NCBI GenBank assembly: GCA_019137255.1
Contig: WPDH01000128.1
Span: 1 to 64,000, forward strand
Length of the DNA stretch: 64,000 nt
Reading direction: 5' to 3'
Source: Corinectria fuckeliana
Taxonomy: Eukaryota; Ascomycota; Sordariomycetes; Hypocreales; Nectriaceae
Under the pieces are notes generated by a model. That model did not search any database. It was not told where the DNA came from and worked only from the letters and a program-made list of their open reading frames with translations. Position 1 is the first letter of the stretch. Each line of letters begins with the position of its first letter. The position numbers and the translations under genes are program-made. Positions 10,450-20,408 of the stretch are shown piece after piece.

Positions 10450-12050
10450 TGGAATGTGTTTATCATACTATACATGTTTAAACTGCCCACTTTTTCTGCT
10501 ACCTCTCGTGCTAGCTTGGGCGCAGGAGCTTTCTTTTTCCCCTTTTTCTTCTTAGACCTAGGCTTTGCCTTTTTGATCTTCTTAGCTGTTAGAAAAGCAG
10601 TAATTAGATTAAATTAGACTGCCTTACGCCTAGTGGGCTTTTATAAAGCTATTTATGCCTCTAGATGTATAACTTTTACTTATAATTTAGTGATTTTAGT
10701 ATTCTAAAGATTAAGCTTATTTCCTATCTTTTCTCTTATTTCTTAGACAGTCTAGGTAAAGCTATTAAGGTCTTTTTATAGCGAATTAAGCTATACTATC
10801 AGCTTAGTCTTATTCTTAGGTGTATAAGAAATATTATCTTTTATAACTTTTTATCACTTTAGTATGTATAATACTAATTCTACTAGTAGTAACTACTTAG
10901 TAATAATAATATATATTATTAGCTTTTTTATATTAACTAGCTATATTTTTACACCTAAAAAACCTACTTAGATATTCTTCTTAGTTATAGCTTTTTAGAA
11001 AGCTATTTTATATACTATAAAAAAGTATTATTTTTAAATAAGGGTAGTTATTAAAAATAAGAAGTACTATTTTATCTAGTATTAAAAAGCACACTTAAGA
11101 GGGCTAAATACACTTATATTAAACAGTTATATAATATATAAGCTATAAGAGGGTAAATAGATAATCTAAATATAATAAAATAGTGCTCTAAACTAGAATC
11201 TAGGCTTAATATAACCCTAAAAGCTATTAATAATAAGAATCCTCTATAGGGATAGGTCTAATAGCTATATTTCCTTAAGAAATATCTCTTTTAGCTACTT
11301 TTTATATATAAAAGTATTTACCTACCTAGTTAGTAAACAGTTATATACCTAAGACGGAAAATTATTAGGAAACTATTACCCTTAAAAGTTATTTCTTATA
11401 AAGACTATATATAAGATAAGATATCTTCCTTTAGTGCTTTCTACCTTTATAATTAAGACCTAGTTATAAGAATCACTCTCTAAGATAACTAAGTAGTAAG
11501 AGAGGGAGCTTCTAATAACTTTTCCTACTTTAGTTATACCCTTAGAGAGGCTATATTTATCTATATTATAGATTCTATCTAATCTAATAGACTTATTAAG
11601 TATTTACTATACTAGTATTTTATATTATAGTTAGATTACTTTAAGAGTTATACTATTTAAATAAGTAGCTTTAAGAGATATAAATACCTTTATTTTAAGT
11701 TTAGGGTAGTATTATAAGAATTATAAAACCTAATGCTAGCTAATAAGACTATCTTTATAGTAAGAGTCTAAGATCTTCTATATAACTTTATATAGCTCAC
11801 ACTATAATAAAGCCTAGCTTGTTACTTCTTCTGTAAGAATATAACAGACTAATAGGCTCTCTTAATTTAGTGATAATCTTTAGGCATCTTTCTAGGCCTT
11901 TTTTGTGTTTTATATGCCCTTTTTTTGTGATCAGATTATTAACTTAGGAATATTATAGTCTTTAGCAAGCTTATAAATTACTACACCTTTAGCGGCTTTT
12001 TCGAGGATTTCTTCAATCAGGGCCTCACGATCAGCCTTTAGAGGCTTCAT
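10450..12050 (-). pseudogene. relic DDE_1 (pogo-type) transposase
   Basis: Minus-strand coding relic inside the inverted-repeat element. The first ~35 codons from 12050 still read as a psq-like N-terminus (KAAKGVVIYKLAKDYNIP), because the outer part escaped RIP. Beyond that, stops occur every few codons. Degraded traces of the DDE_1 core can be followed at about 11100-11550, and a basic AKKIKKAKPRSKKKK tail near 10560. No functional product is possible. Confidence 0.75.
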
Positions 12051-12138
12051 CGTGAAAATCTGGGCGAATTTGGATGACAATTAGTAAAGTTATAAGTAAG
12101 TATTATGATAATGATTACAGAAGCGCGTCACGCGGCGG

Positions 12139-12180
12139 TGCGCAAAGGGGTGGGGCACACGAAAAGGTGGGTCACGACTC
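12139..12180 (-). repeat. right terminal inverted repeat of the pogo/Fot1-like element
   Basis: 42 bp, perfect reverse complement of 10334-10375, followed by TA at 12181-12182. Confidence 0.95.
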
Positions 12181-12182
12181 TA

Positions 12183-12554
12183 ATAGGTATCGCAAAAGAC
12201 CAGTCTTGGCCATCGTATTGTTCTCTTTCAAACCCACGACGCCGCACGCGGAGACAATGGCACGCCCGCCTCGGTAGTTTACGCCTCTTCTTCTCAGTCC
12301 CTCCATATCACTTTGATTCCTCTTATTCTCTTTTTCTTTTTTCTCTCCTAATTTCTCTCTTAATATCGTCCTCGTTCTTGTTTCCTGGCTTCAACCCCGG
12401 CCTAGCTTTCTTTCAGTGACTGAGGCGAGCTGCTCGGAGCCGTCTGAAACTACAAGACCCCCCCCCACCCAATCAATCTACGCTCTTCCCCCTTGTCACT
12501 GCTGCTTGGAAACACCACCACCCTTCTTTGGGTCCAGGTCTGTCTGCTGCCGCG
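12183..12554 (+). promoter_or_regulatory. promoter and 5' leader of STE14
   Basis: This 372-nt stretch between the transposon edge and the STE14 start becomes CT-rich after 12290, typical of a fungal core promoter and leader. The transposon therefore sits close upstream of a housekeeping promoter. Confidence 0.45.
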
Positions 12555-13442
12555 ATGGCTGAGTCTGCCCAGAACAACGGCTATGCCAGCGGCCGCGCCT
12601 CCTCGGCCCAACAGGCTCACTTCTTCAACCCCCCGGCAGCTCACCACGAAGCACCGCCGCCCGCCCTGGACTACATGTCAGATGATTCAGAAGCGCCAGC
12701 CCTGGTGCCGACGGAGCTCGCCCAGATGAAACCCTTCTTCCCGGGCCAATCCAAGTCTCTGTCTGGCATCGCCCTCCGAGCCTTCTGCCTGGGCGTCACG
12801 CTCGCCGCCAGCGGCATCGCCATGGCGGGCACGCTGCTCTTCACCAACAGCCCCGTCTGGCGCGTGCCCTTCTTCCTCTTCGCCCTCTCGGCTTTCCACT
12901 TCCTCGAGTTCTGGTGCACTGCCGAGCGCAACACCCTCGTTGCCAAGATTGACAGCTTCCTCCTGACTGCAAACTGGCCCTCCTACGCCGTCGCCCACTC
13001 GGCCGCCTTCCTCGAGTGCCTGGCCGTCAGTTTCTTCTTCCCAGACCGCTGCTGGGCGCCCTTCGGCCTGTCGCCGTGCCTCCTCGCCCTTGGGCTTTTC
13101 TTGACCTTGGTCGGACAGGTCGTCCGTTCCGCGGCGATGCTGCAGGCGGGCGCAAGTTTCAACCACATGGTGCAGACCAAGAAGGCCGACTCACACCGGC
13201 TAGTCAAGTCGGGCATCTACGCCGTCTTCAGACACCCCAGCTACTTTGGTTTCTTCTACTGGGGCCTTGGGACGCAGCTGGTGCTGGGCAATGTTGTGTG
13301 CTTTGTTGGCTATACGGCTGTGTTGTGGTTGTTTTTCAGTAGAAGGATAAAGCACGAAGAGGCTAAACTGATCGAGTTCTTCAAGGATGACTACATCCAG
13401 TACCGGAGGGATGTTGGCACGAGGATGCCTTTCATCGGATGA
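12555..13442 (+). CDS. STE14: protein-S-isoprenylcysteine O-methyltransferase
   Basis: Single-exon gene of 295 aa. The enzyme methylates the C-terminal prenyl-cysteine of CaaX proteins (a-factor-type pheromone, Ras, Rho) in the ER membrane using S-adenosylmethionine. Residues 1-60 are a disordered, Pro/Ala-rich leader. Several membrane segments follow, then the ICMT signature: a conserved loop with ASFNHMVQ, the RLVKSGIYAVFRHPSYFGFFYW region (RHPxYxG cofactor motif), and a C-terminal EEAKLIEFFKDDYIQYRRDVGTRMPFIG matching the family end. The start at 12555 (MAESAQNN) is the first in-frame ATG. It is convergent with DGAT1, 214 nt away. Confidence 0.95.
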   Translation: MAESAQNNGYASGRASSAQQAHFFNPPAAHHEAPPPALDYMSDDSEAPALVPTELAQMKPFFPGQSKSLSGIALRAFCLGVTLAASGIAMAGTLLFTNSPVWRVPFFLFALSAFHFLEFWCTAERNTLVAKIDSFLLTANWPSYAVAHSAAFLECLAVSFFFPDRCWAPFGLSPCLLALGLFLTLVGQVVRSAAMLQAGASFNHMVQTKKADSHRLVKSGIYAVFRHPSYFGFFYWGLGTQLVLGNVVCFVGYTAVLWLFFSRRIKHEEAKLIEFFKDDYIQYRRDVGTRMPFIG

Positions 13443-13656
13443 CCGAATCCCGTGACATCATCGAAGCTGTGCTCTATAAAGGACAAAGATATAACTCGTA
13501 GGCTGACGTGTACTGGAAAGGTTAGGGCGCATATTATTCACATTCACAGATATTGGTTGGTTATGAATATAATACTAAACATGTAAACTACCAACTATAC
13601 CAGCTAATTGCGTCTACCGAGGTTTCGTTTTCCAAGCTGTCGTGGGCCAAGTCTGA

Positions 13657-15357
13657 TTAAATAGCTGCAGGCGTGCTTTGCTTGCTGACACTGCCATACT
13701 TGGCTTGCCAAGCATAAAAGTACATTAAAGCCGCAAATGGCTGTCCGAAGATGGTGAAAGAAACCCAAAAGATGACGTTTCCAAGCAGCTTTCCTGTATT
13801 GCCATTCATCTTTTCAAGAGGTCGAGTAATGGCTATCATCGGGAGCTGCATAAACATCCCGAAGAAGGCAACCCCTGAGGTAATTAGTTGGAAGGGACGA
13901 AATACGCCTAGGTGCTGTGGCTTACCGATGATGTTGTGGGTAGGAACACCGACCAGGATCTCATGGAGAACAGCGGAGACGAAGAAGACAGCCAAGCTGG
14001 CGGCCTGAGGACTCCAGCCACGTGCGATCATAGGCATGTATACATGGCGCTTGAAGTAGGTATAGACGGGTTTGTTCCATGTCCGCCAGTAAGCACCCAG
14101 ACTTTCGCTGTTCCACCAGTCGTCGTAGAACGACCTGTCGCCGAATCTCAATACTTCTGCCAGTGCGTTGAGGAAGGACTGGAACAGGGCAAAGAACCCA
14201 GCTAGCCAAATGACGAGCGAGATGGTGGAAAGCTTCATCAGTCGCTCTAGAATAGATGGGATGTCGAGAGAAGCAATCTTATCGAGTGAGTTTCGCAGAA
14301 CGGGTGCCGCGTACTGAGCGCTGGCGAACCAGATAAAGGCACTGAGACAGAAGACCTCTCCCAGCCTCTTGAGGACAAAACCCCATCTGATCTTGTCCGT
14401 TCGGGGGTAGACAGGCTGGTAAACCAGAGTGGGAGCCCACCAGAAATAGATCAGGTTGCCCATGGTGATGTTCTGCGGATATGGGCATTGCTCATAGAGC
14501 TCGGGGACAAGCTCACGCTCGCCTTTGACGGGATGGAGATAGGCATGGCGCAGATCGCGATTCGTGAATGCATATGAAGCAGTCTTCAGCCAAACAACGA
14601 CGGCGTGCACCTCAGTCAGGGTACCAATGAGAGGGTGGTGGACTTTGAAATAGACGACGAGAGTCGTAATGGTCAGAACCAAGGTTATGTTGAGAGCGTG
14701 TGCCCAGGCCACAATTATCCAGGTCGAGTGGAACCTCTTACGCTCCGCCTCGGATGGACCAGCGCTCTCCTTGATTCGTTTGATTGATCCTCGAGCCTGC
14801 TGGGCAGCGGCAAGCTCAATCAGGTATGCAGCAATGAGATGGCACGGGATGAGAAAGTAAAGCGACAGCCCCAGGAAGATGTCCTGTCGACTGTAATCAT
14901 GGCACCTGATACATATCAAAACACCGTACTAAAGGCGTTCGCTGCGTCAGCGGGGGATTCTAGGCCAGGCTCATCGTCGATACACTAAACGGACCTTTTG
15001 AATGTTCTCGATCATCAATCGGAGGTTGCCGACAACTGCCAAGTGTTAATTGACGGTCATATTACGCCGACCACTCGTCGGGACCTGCCACGCACCTAGG
15101 ACGATGACCATAAGATTTCGGAAGCCAATGAAACTGGGAGCAGTGTCCGAGTCGTGGCTAAGGCAAGAAGGCCTCGTCTTTGAGTGCACTGCAACGACAT
15201 GCCTGTATTTTGATGGTTTTGGAGGACGCTCAACGGTGGCCCCGTTAGTTTGCTGATGCGGTTCGCGCTCAGTGACGTCGACGCCGGTGCGGCGGGTGAC
15301 GGGACTGGAAGACGAGCCATTGGAGGCCTCGATGCTGGTCGTTGTAGCCGCATTCAT
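13657..15357 (-). CDS. DGAT1: diacylglycerol O-acyltransferase 1 (MBOAT family)
   Basis: ER membrane enzyme that makes triacylglycerol from diacylglycerol and acyl-CoA. Minus-strand exons are 15357-15096, 15035-14995, 14928-13926 and 13874-13657, giving 507 aa. The first three join as FRNLMVIVL-VVGNLRLMIENIQK-YGVLICIRCHDY, matching DGAT1. MBOAT features include FYDDWWN, the HVYMPMI segment and the catalytic histidine in SAVLHEILVGVP, with many hydrophobic segments. The N-terminal ~75 residues are Ser/Thr-rich and disordered. The third intron (13875-13925, GTAAGC...CTCAG) is 51 nt and has no stop in frame; splicing restores HNIIG-GVAFFGM, so it is called an intron, but retention would insert 17 residues. 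No family feature is missing. Confidence 0.92.
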
Positions 15358-16530
15358 CGTCTGCGCGTCTGTCTGAAACTACAGACTGAGAGAGAAATAA
15401 GAACACCGAGATATCCTGGGGCGGTAGAACAAGGCTGATTCTGGCGAAGGGAAGAAGAGGCAACGTTGGAGGAAGTCGAACGTTATATGTTGGTGAGACC
15501 TGATAAGGCACGGGAGGTGTCCAGTGTCATGGGCGCCACAGAATCCGGACTCCCTGCAGTCCTCAACGGTCGAGAATTGTCTTTTTGGAAATTGAGGCGC
15601 AACGTTGTGTGATGAGATGGGCGTCGAGGAATGCAAAGAATTGGTCGATTAAGCAGCCAAGTGATGGAAGGAAGAGGGGCGAATTCCAATCTTCCAACTC
15701 AGGCTCCCAAGTCACCGCAGGGTGCTTGACTGTCTTGGTGACATTGAGCGTGAGCTACGGCACGCCAAGTCGCCAGCGACATGGCTCGGCCGCCCTGGAG
15801 CTTCCCTCTGTGGCATGCCATGCAGCAGGTGGCGGCCTGCCGATGGAGGGTTAGTGGTGCCCGGTGGGGTGCTGGCCCCTGGAACTGTTGCACTGTGGCG
15901 CTCTGGGGAGCCTACTGGGGCCTGTAACGACCAGTGTGTTGCTGCCCGGCCATTTTGGTGTCGAGCATGTGAAAGCGCATGGCTTCCTGTTGGCGGGAGG
16001 TGCAGGAGGTGTGGGTGCTCGGTTGCAATCCGTAAATGCCTAACCCCAACAAATCGTTAGCCAAAGAGCAAGAGCACTTTGCAGTTGCGGAGAGCCCGAT
16101 CTTTGACCAGAGGGAAGTGGACGAAGATGTCGACGGCGTGCTGGGTAAGGTGTGATGACTAAGGCAATACCACACTCAAAGGTGTTTTGATCACATGACG
16201 AGGAGCTTGAATCGCCGGCTGATCTTCGCTTAACCTGTGCCCGAGCTTTGCTAGTACGTACCAGACTTCAGTTCGTTGCACGCGCCAGGTCGACCAACTG
16301 GTCAAGAGCTCTGGCGTTTTATTGACTTCAATCATTCATCACCTTTCTCTCACTTTCAAGTCTCTCACCAGGCAAACTCATTCACAGCGTCGTCACAGCG
16401 TCCTCTCGGTATCTATAGACCCGCATCTCTTCATTCGGTATCCAGATACGCTCGAAAACACGCGCTCCGGTATCTCCAGGACCGATCCCCCGTCGCGGAT
16501 GCTTGGGCTCTCAACAGGGCAATAGCCACA
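15358..16530. promoter_or_regulatory. divergent intergenic region between DGAT1 and PFS2
   Basis: This 1.17-kb stretch holds both promoters. CT-rich leader sequence lies directly upstream of PFS2 (16330-16470). Open frames here (for example 15722-16060) show no family similarity or splice logic. Nothing else was seen. Confidence 0.45.
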
Positions 16531-18958
16531 ATGGCTTACGAGCCTCGAGGCGACCGCGGCGACCGTGGTGACCGTGGTGACCGTGGTGATTATGGTGACC
16601 GAGGTGGTGGCCAAGGCCAGGATGGGTTTGTTAAAGTCCGGGGTCGACGTGAGTCTTTCTATTGTTCTCATTATCATTATCATGTCTGTGGAATTTCCTT
16701 TTTTGGCTGCTGTCGGGTTATTCGACCTCCTGCTCAGTGGCAGAATGGGCCGAGAGGACCAGACTCGGCTTACAGTACAAAAAAGGCGGCCCTTGGCTTC
16801 AACAATGATTCAGAGAATGGAAGCTTTATGCGCACAAGGTCTTCGCACTCCTATTGTCTGACATTCACAGCATCGGCATAAATTCTCACCATGAAGGCCA
16901 TGAGCTTGAAATTGTATATAGTTTCCTTTGCATGACCACGGTTGATTTTCTTCTTGCTCTCCCACCAACAAGCTTGCTCTCGACGTCACGATTTCGGAGC
17001 TGTTTCTTTGGTCAGTTTTGGGTAGTCGGAATTTGGAAGGATCGCACTCAATCCCATACGTTCCTACTATTCTTGCATTTTCTATGGACGGCAGAAGTCG
17101 AGATACGGCGGTCTTATTCGAGGGTCTAACCGTCAACCCAACAGGTCCTGTGAGCGACTATGGCGCTACCGTCACACATTGGCAGCACAACCGAGTGCCA
17201 AACTACAAGGGCGGCTATATTGGCGAGGCTGAGCGACCAAGCCCTAGCTACATCGTCAATGTGAGCCATACTCCACTCCTGTTGTTGCTGGTCTAGTTTG
17301 TTAACAAGGTATAGATGGTCCCGCCCGCAGCCAGACCGACCCAAGCTGGTGATAGTATACCTATCAAGCACCTTCACTCCTCTCTTAACAAGATAAAGCA
17401 TCCCATCAATGTCGTTCGGTGGACCCCAGAAGGTCGAAGACTATTGACCGCGTCGACAAGTGGTGAATTCACCCTTTGGAACGGAACAGGCTTTAATTTC
17501 GAGACCATCATGCAGGCCCACGACTCGGCCATCCGCTCCTTGGAATATTCCCATAGTGACGATTGGCTCATCTCGGCTGACCACGACGGAGTCATCAAGT
17601 ACTGGCAGCCAAACTTCAACAATGTCCAGAGCATCAACGCCCACACCGACCCCATCCGCGATATGGCTTTCAGCCCCAATGACTCCAAATTTGTCACGGC
17701 TAGCGACGACTCGACTCTCAAGATCTTCGATTTTGCTCTGGGCTCAATGGAGTCGAAACTTGAGGGCCACGGTTGGGATGCCAAGAGTGTAGACTGGCAT
17801 CCAACCAAAGGTTTACTGGTCTCTGGATCCAAGGATCACTTGGTCAAGCTCTGGGACCCTCGTACCAGTCGATGCCTTACAACTCTTCACGGTCATAAGA
17901 GCACTATCACGAAGGTCGTGTTTGAGAAGGTCCTTGGCGCTTGCCTGGCGACATCTGCTCGAGACCAGACCGCCCGAGTTTTCGATCTCAGGATGATGCG
18001 TGACATCGTCCTCCTCAAGGGCCACGAGAAGGACATCTCCACCCTTGCTTGGCACCCAATCCATCCGAATCTGCTCAGCACTGGCGGCATGGATGGCTCG
18101 CTGTTTCATTACCTCCTGGATACACCGAACCCACCACCAGGGCAACCCCTGACAGTCGCACCCTACGACAGCCCTGACCCGAGTACGGCGCCTGCGCAGT
18201 CCATCTGGCCCACGCACAAGGTCCCTTATGCTCATGACTATGCTATCTGGTCTCTCGATTGGCACCCTCTTGGACATATACTTGCCTCAGGATCGAACGA
18301 CCGAATCACTCGCTTTTGGACTCGTGCTCGACCAGGGGATACCGACGTCTTCCAAGACCGCTATCATATCGGCGAGGCAGCTGCCGAAGCTCAAGGAACG
18401 TGGGACCGTCGCGGCAACCGGCGTCAACGCCAGGAGGAGGAGCAACAGCAATTGGAGGACGAGATGGACGCGTTGGTCGACCAGGATACACAGAGGGCTG
18501 GTGGTGTCCCCGGCCTTCCAGGCATCCCTGGACTTCCCTTGGGCGGAGGCGTGCCTGGCCTTGGGTCTGCCTTACCACCACCAGTTATTCCTGGCGTAGG
18601 TGCAAACATGGGCGCTCACCCTCCACCGCTTCCCTTCCCCCTGCCTGGACTGAATGGCGCTCCCCCGCCTCCTCTTCCGGGTTTGGACCCCAATAACCCT
18701 CCCGATCCTGCCCAACTCATCGAGCTGATGAAGAAGGCTGGCGTCCAGCTTCCACCCCCTGGAGCGTTGCCTCCCGGCCTCCTCCCTGCCCTAGGGAATC
18801 TGCCCCCCCCTGGCAACTTTCCCATTCCTGTCCCACCGCCACCTATGCCTGGTGGCGATTTCGATAAGGGTAACGCGCGACGACGAGCCCCGCTGCCCAG
18901 CCAGGAGGAGAGTCTCCAACAGGAACAGCGACATGGGAAGTACAATCGGATCAGATAA
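16531..18958 (+). CDS. PFS2: polyadenylation factor subunit 2 (WD40 protein)
   Basis: Scaffold WD40 subunit of the cleavage and polyadenylation factor (WDR33 in animals), needed for pre-mRNA 3'-end formation. Exons 16531-16648, 17145-17260 and 17315-18958 give 625 aa. Exon 1 codes a short Arg/Gly/Asp repeat leader (GDRGDRGD). Exon 2 codes the conserved VSDYGATVTHWQ...YKGGYIGEAERPSPSYIV, and exon 3 the repeats. About seven WD repeats span residues 110-425, with FTLWNG, IKYWQP, VKLWDP, ARVFDL and TRFWTR blade ends. The C-terminal 200 residues are rich in PGLPG and Pro, as in fungal Pfs2. The first intron is 496 nt, about eight times its neighbours, but ends in a good CTAAC...ACAG and joins exactly at the conserved segment. 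Confidence 0.93.
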
Positions 18959-19370
18959 ATCAGACGTCTACTTGCGATATCGACATGTCGATACTCCACG
19001 GCGTTGGCGCTGGATGAGGAAAAGTTGATGCAACGGACTAACATGGGCTTGGAAGGGAAGTATGCATGTTTTGCGAGTATTACGTGGAAGCAGATAATCG
19101 GATCAACAGCCGTCCGAGAAAATTCAAATGGCTCTGGTTTCTATTGGGTGGCCATTATAAGAGTGTTGATGCCGCTGCTGACGTGTTACTGTCCCATCCA
19201 GCTCGAGCCATGAAGGTATTCGCTATGTGTATGTGTCGTGAATGTTTGATGCAAGCCTCTGGTGGCCCATGTGAAGTAGAATGAGCCCAATCATAAGACT
19301 ATCAAGGCTAGAAAGGTAGTACAACTCCTCCGAGATCCGTACAAGTACACCGTTTCCACACATATATACT
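18959..19370. other. convergent 3' flanks of PFS2 and NUC1
   Basis: This 412-nt stretch contains only the two 3' UTR regions. Nothing else was recognised. Confidence 0.5.
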
Positions 19371-20408
19371 CTACGCCTTTGGGAAGGCCTTTTGCCTATT
19401 GGCGTAGTCCTGGATCACCAGGGCGCAGGTAGCGTCGGCACACAGACGACGCCTTCGCTGGACGGGCAGCTTGGCCGCAAACTCGAGGCCACTAGCACGC
19501 TCCACGGCCTCGAGGGGCACCTCGAAGTCGGTGAGGGGCTTGGCGTTGTCGATTTTGGCGTTCGGGAGGACAAAGGCGCCGAGGGCAACGTTGCCGCCAG
19601 CCTTGCCATCCTCAGCAAAGATAACCTTGTAGAAGTGCGTGGGGACGGCGACCGAGGGCGGATTGCCAATGACCTCGTACTTGACGTACCACTTCTTGTC
19701 GACAGGGTCCTGCTTGGGGAGGTAGAGCGGGCCGGTGACGATGCGGACGGAGGGGTACTTGACGGTCAAGCGGCGGCAGAAGTCCTCGAAATGGGCCCAG
19801 TAGTCGCGGTTGAAGCCCTCGCCGACCTGGGGACACATGTTGGAGAGGTAGAAGGTGTCGTCCATGGCCTGCTGGGACCACTTGCAGTCGGCGGCGGGGA
19901 CCTGGTGGCCGCGGTCGTAGCCGCTGCGGAAGTAGTCCTTGAGCAGGGCGCGGAACTTGGGCGGCACGCTGTCGTCCTCGACGAAGTTGGAGTGCTTGCG
20001 GTCGCCCTCACGGCGGGCGAGCGACTCGGGCGTGATGTGTTCGACAACCCAGTGCGGGTTGCGTGTGCGGCGGTCGTAGCTCGAGATGAGGGCGGTGCGG
20101 ACCGCGAGGTCGGCGACGGGGCCGGGGAAGCCGTACTCGAAGAGGCCGGCCGGGTTGGCGGGGGCGCCGGCGGGGGCGAGGGGAGAGGAGGGGGGGACAA
20201 CGGCCGGCGGGCCGAAGACCTGCGAGGTCGGAACGCCGAGCGGTGCGGCCGCGGGTGCGGGAGCCGAGAGGAAGCTTGCGGTCGTGGGCGGGACCGGAGG
20301 CTGTTGAGCCTCGGGGGCCTTGCTGCCTCGAAGAGAGTAGAGGGCAGCGGTGAAGGCAGCGCCGCCCCCAGCGCCGATGGCGATGGTAGCGAAGGTGGCC
20401 TTGGACAT
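19371..20408 (-). CDS. NUC1: mitochondrial DNA/RNA non-specific endonuclease G
   Basis: Single-exon gene of 345 aa. The protein is a beta-beta-alpha-metal nuclease of the mitochondria, acting in mtDNA turnover and, on release, in cell death. The N-terminus (MSKATFATIAIGAGGGAAFTAALYSLRG) is a targeting and membrane-anchor segment, followed by an Ala/Pro-rich linker to about residue 100. The catalytic motif DRGHQVPAAD is present, with the histidine base, as are the metal-binding NMCPQ and the asparagine-containing FNRDYW region. The downstream VTGPLYLP is also typical of the family. The start at 20408 is the first ATG after a leader containing the poly-G run and sequence gap. A long plus-strand frame across the gene is a codon-bias shadow. 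Confidence 0.94.
   Translation of the reverse strand: MSKATFATIAIGAGGGAAFTAALYSLRGSKAPEAQQPPVPPTTASFLSAPAPAAAPLGVPTSQVFGPPAVVPPSSPLAPAGAPANPAGLFEYGFPGPVADLAVRTALISSYDRRTRNPHWVVEHITPESLARREGDRKHSNFVEDDSVPPKFRALLKDYFRSGYDRGHQVPAADCKWSQQAMDDTFYLSNMCPQVGEGFNRDYWAHFEDFCRRLTVKYPSVRIVTGPLYLPKQDPVDKKWYVKYEVIGNPPSVAVPTHFYKVIFAEDGKAGGNVALGAFVLPNAKIDNAKPLTDFEVPLEAVERASGLEFAAKLPVQRRRRLCADATCALVIQDYANRQKAFPKA

Larger units (their letters stand above)
10334..12180 (-). mobile_element. RIP-degraded Tc1/mariner (pogo/Fot1-like) DNA transposon
   Basis: The 1847-bp element is bounded by perfect 42-bp terminal inverted repeats starting GAGTCGTGAC and flanked by TA on both sides (10332-10333 and 12181-12182), the target duplication of Tc1/mariner elements. 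Size, TIR length and TA target match the Fot1 group of pogo-like transposons. On the minus strand a relic transposase starts near 12050 (MKPLKADREALIEEI...) with a helix-turn-helix-like N-terminus. Near the middle, degraded pogo DDE_1 motifs remain, including the P-x-S/H-S-x-I-L-Q-x-x segment before FSPLK. A Lys-rich tail lies near 10500-10600. The interior is full of stops, extremely AT-rich and depleted in CpA and CpG, so the element cannot encode transposase. Confidence 0.9.
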
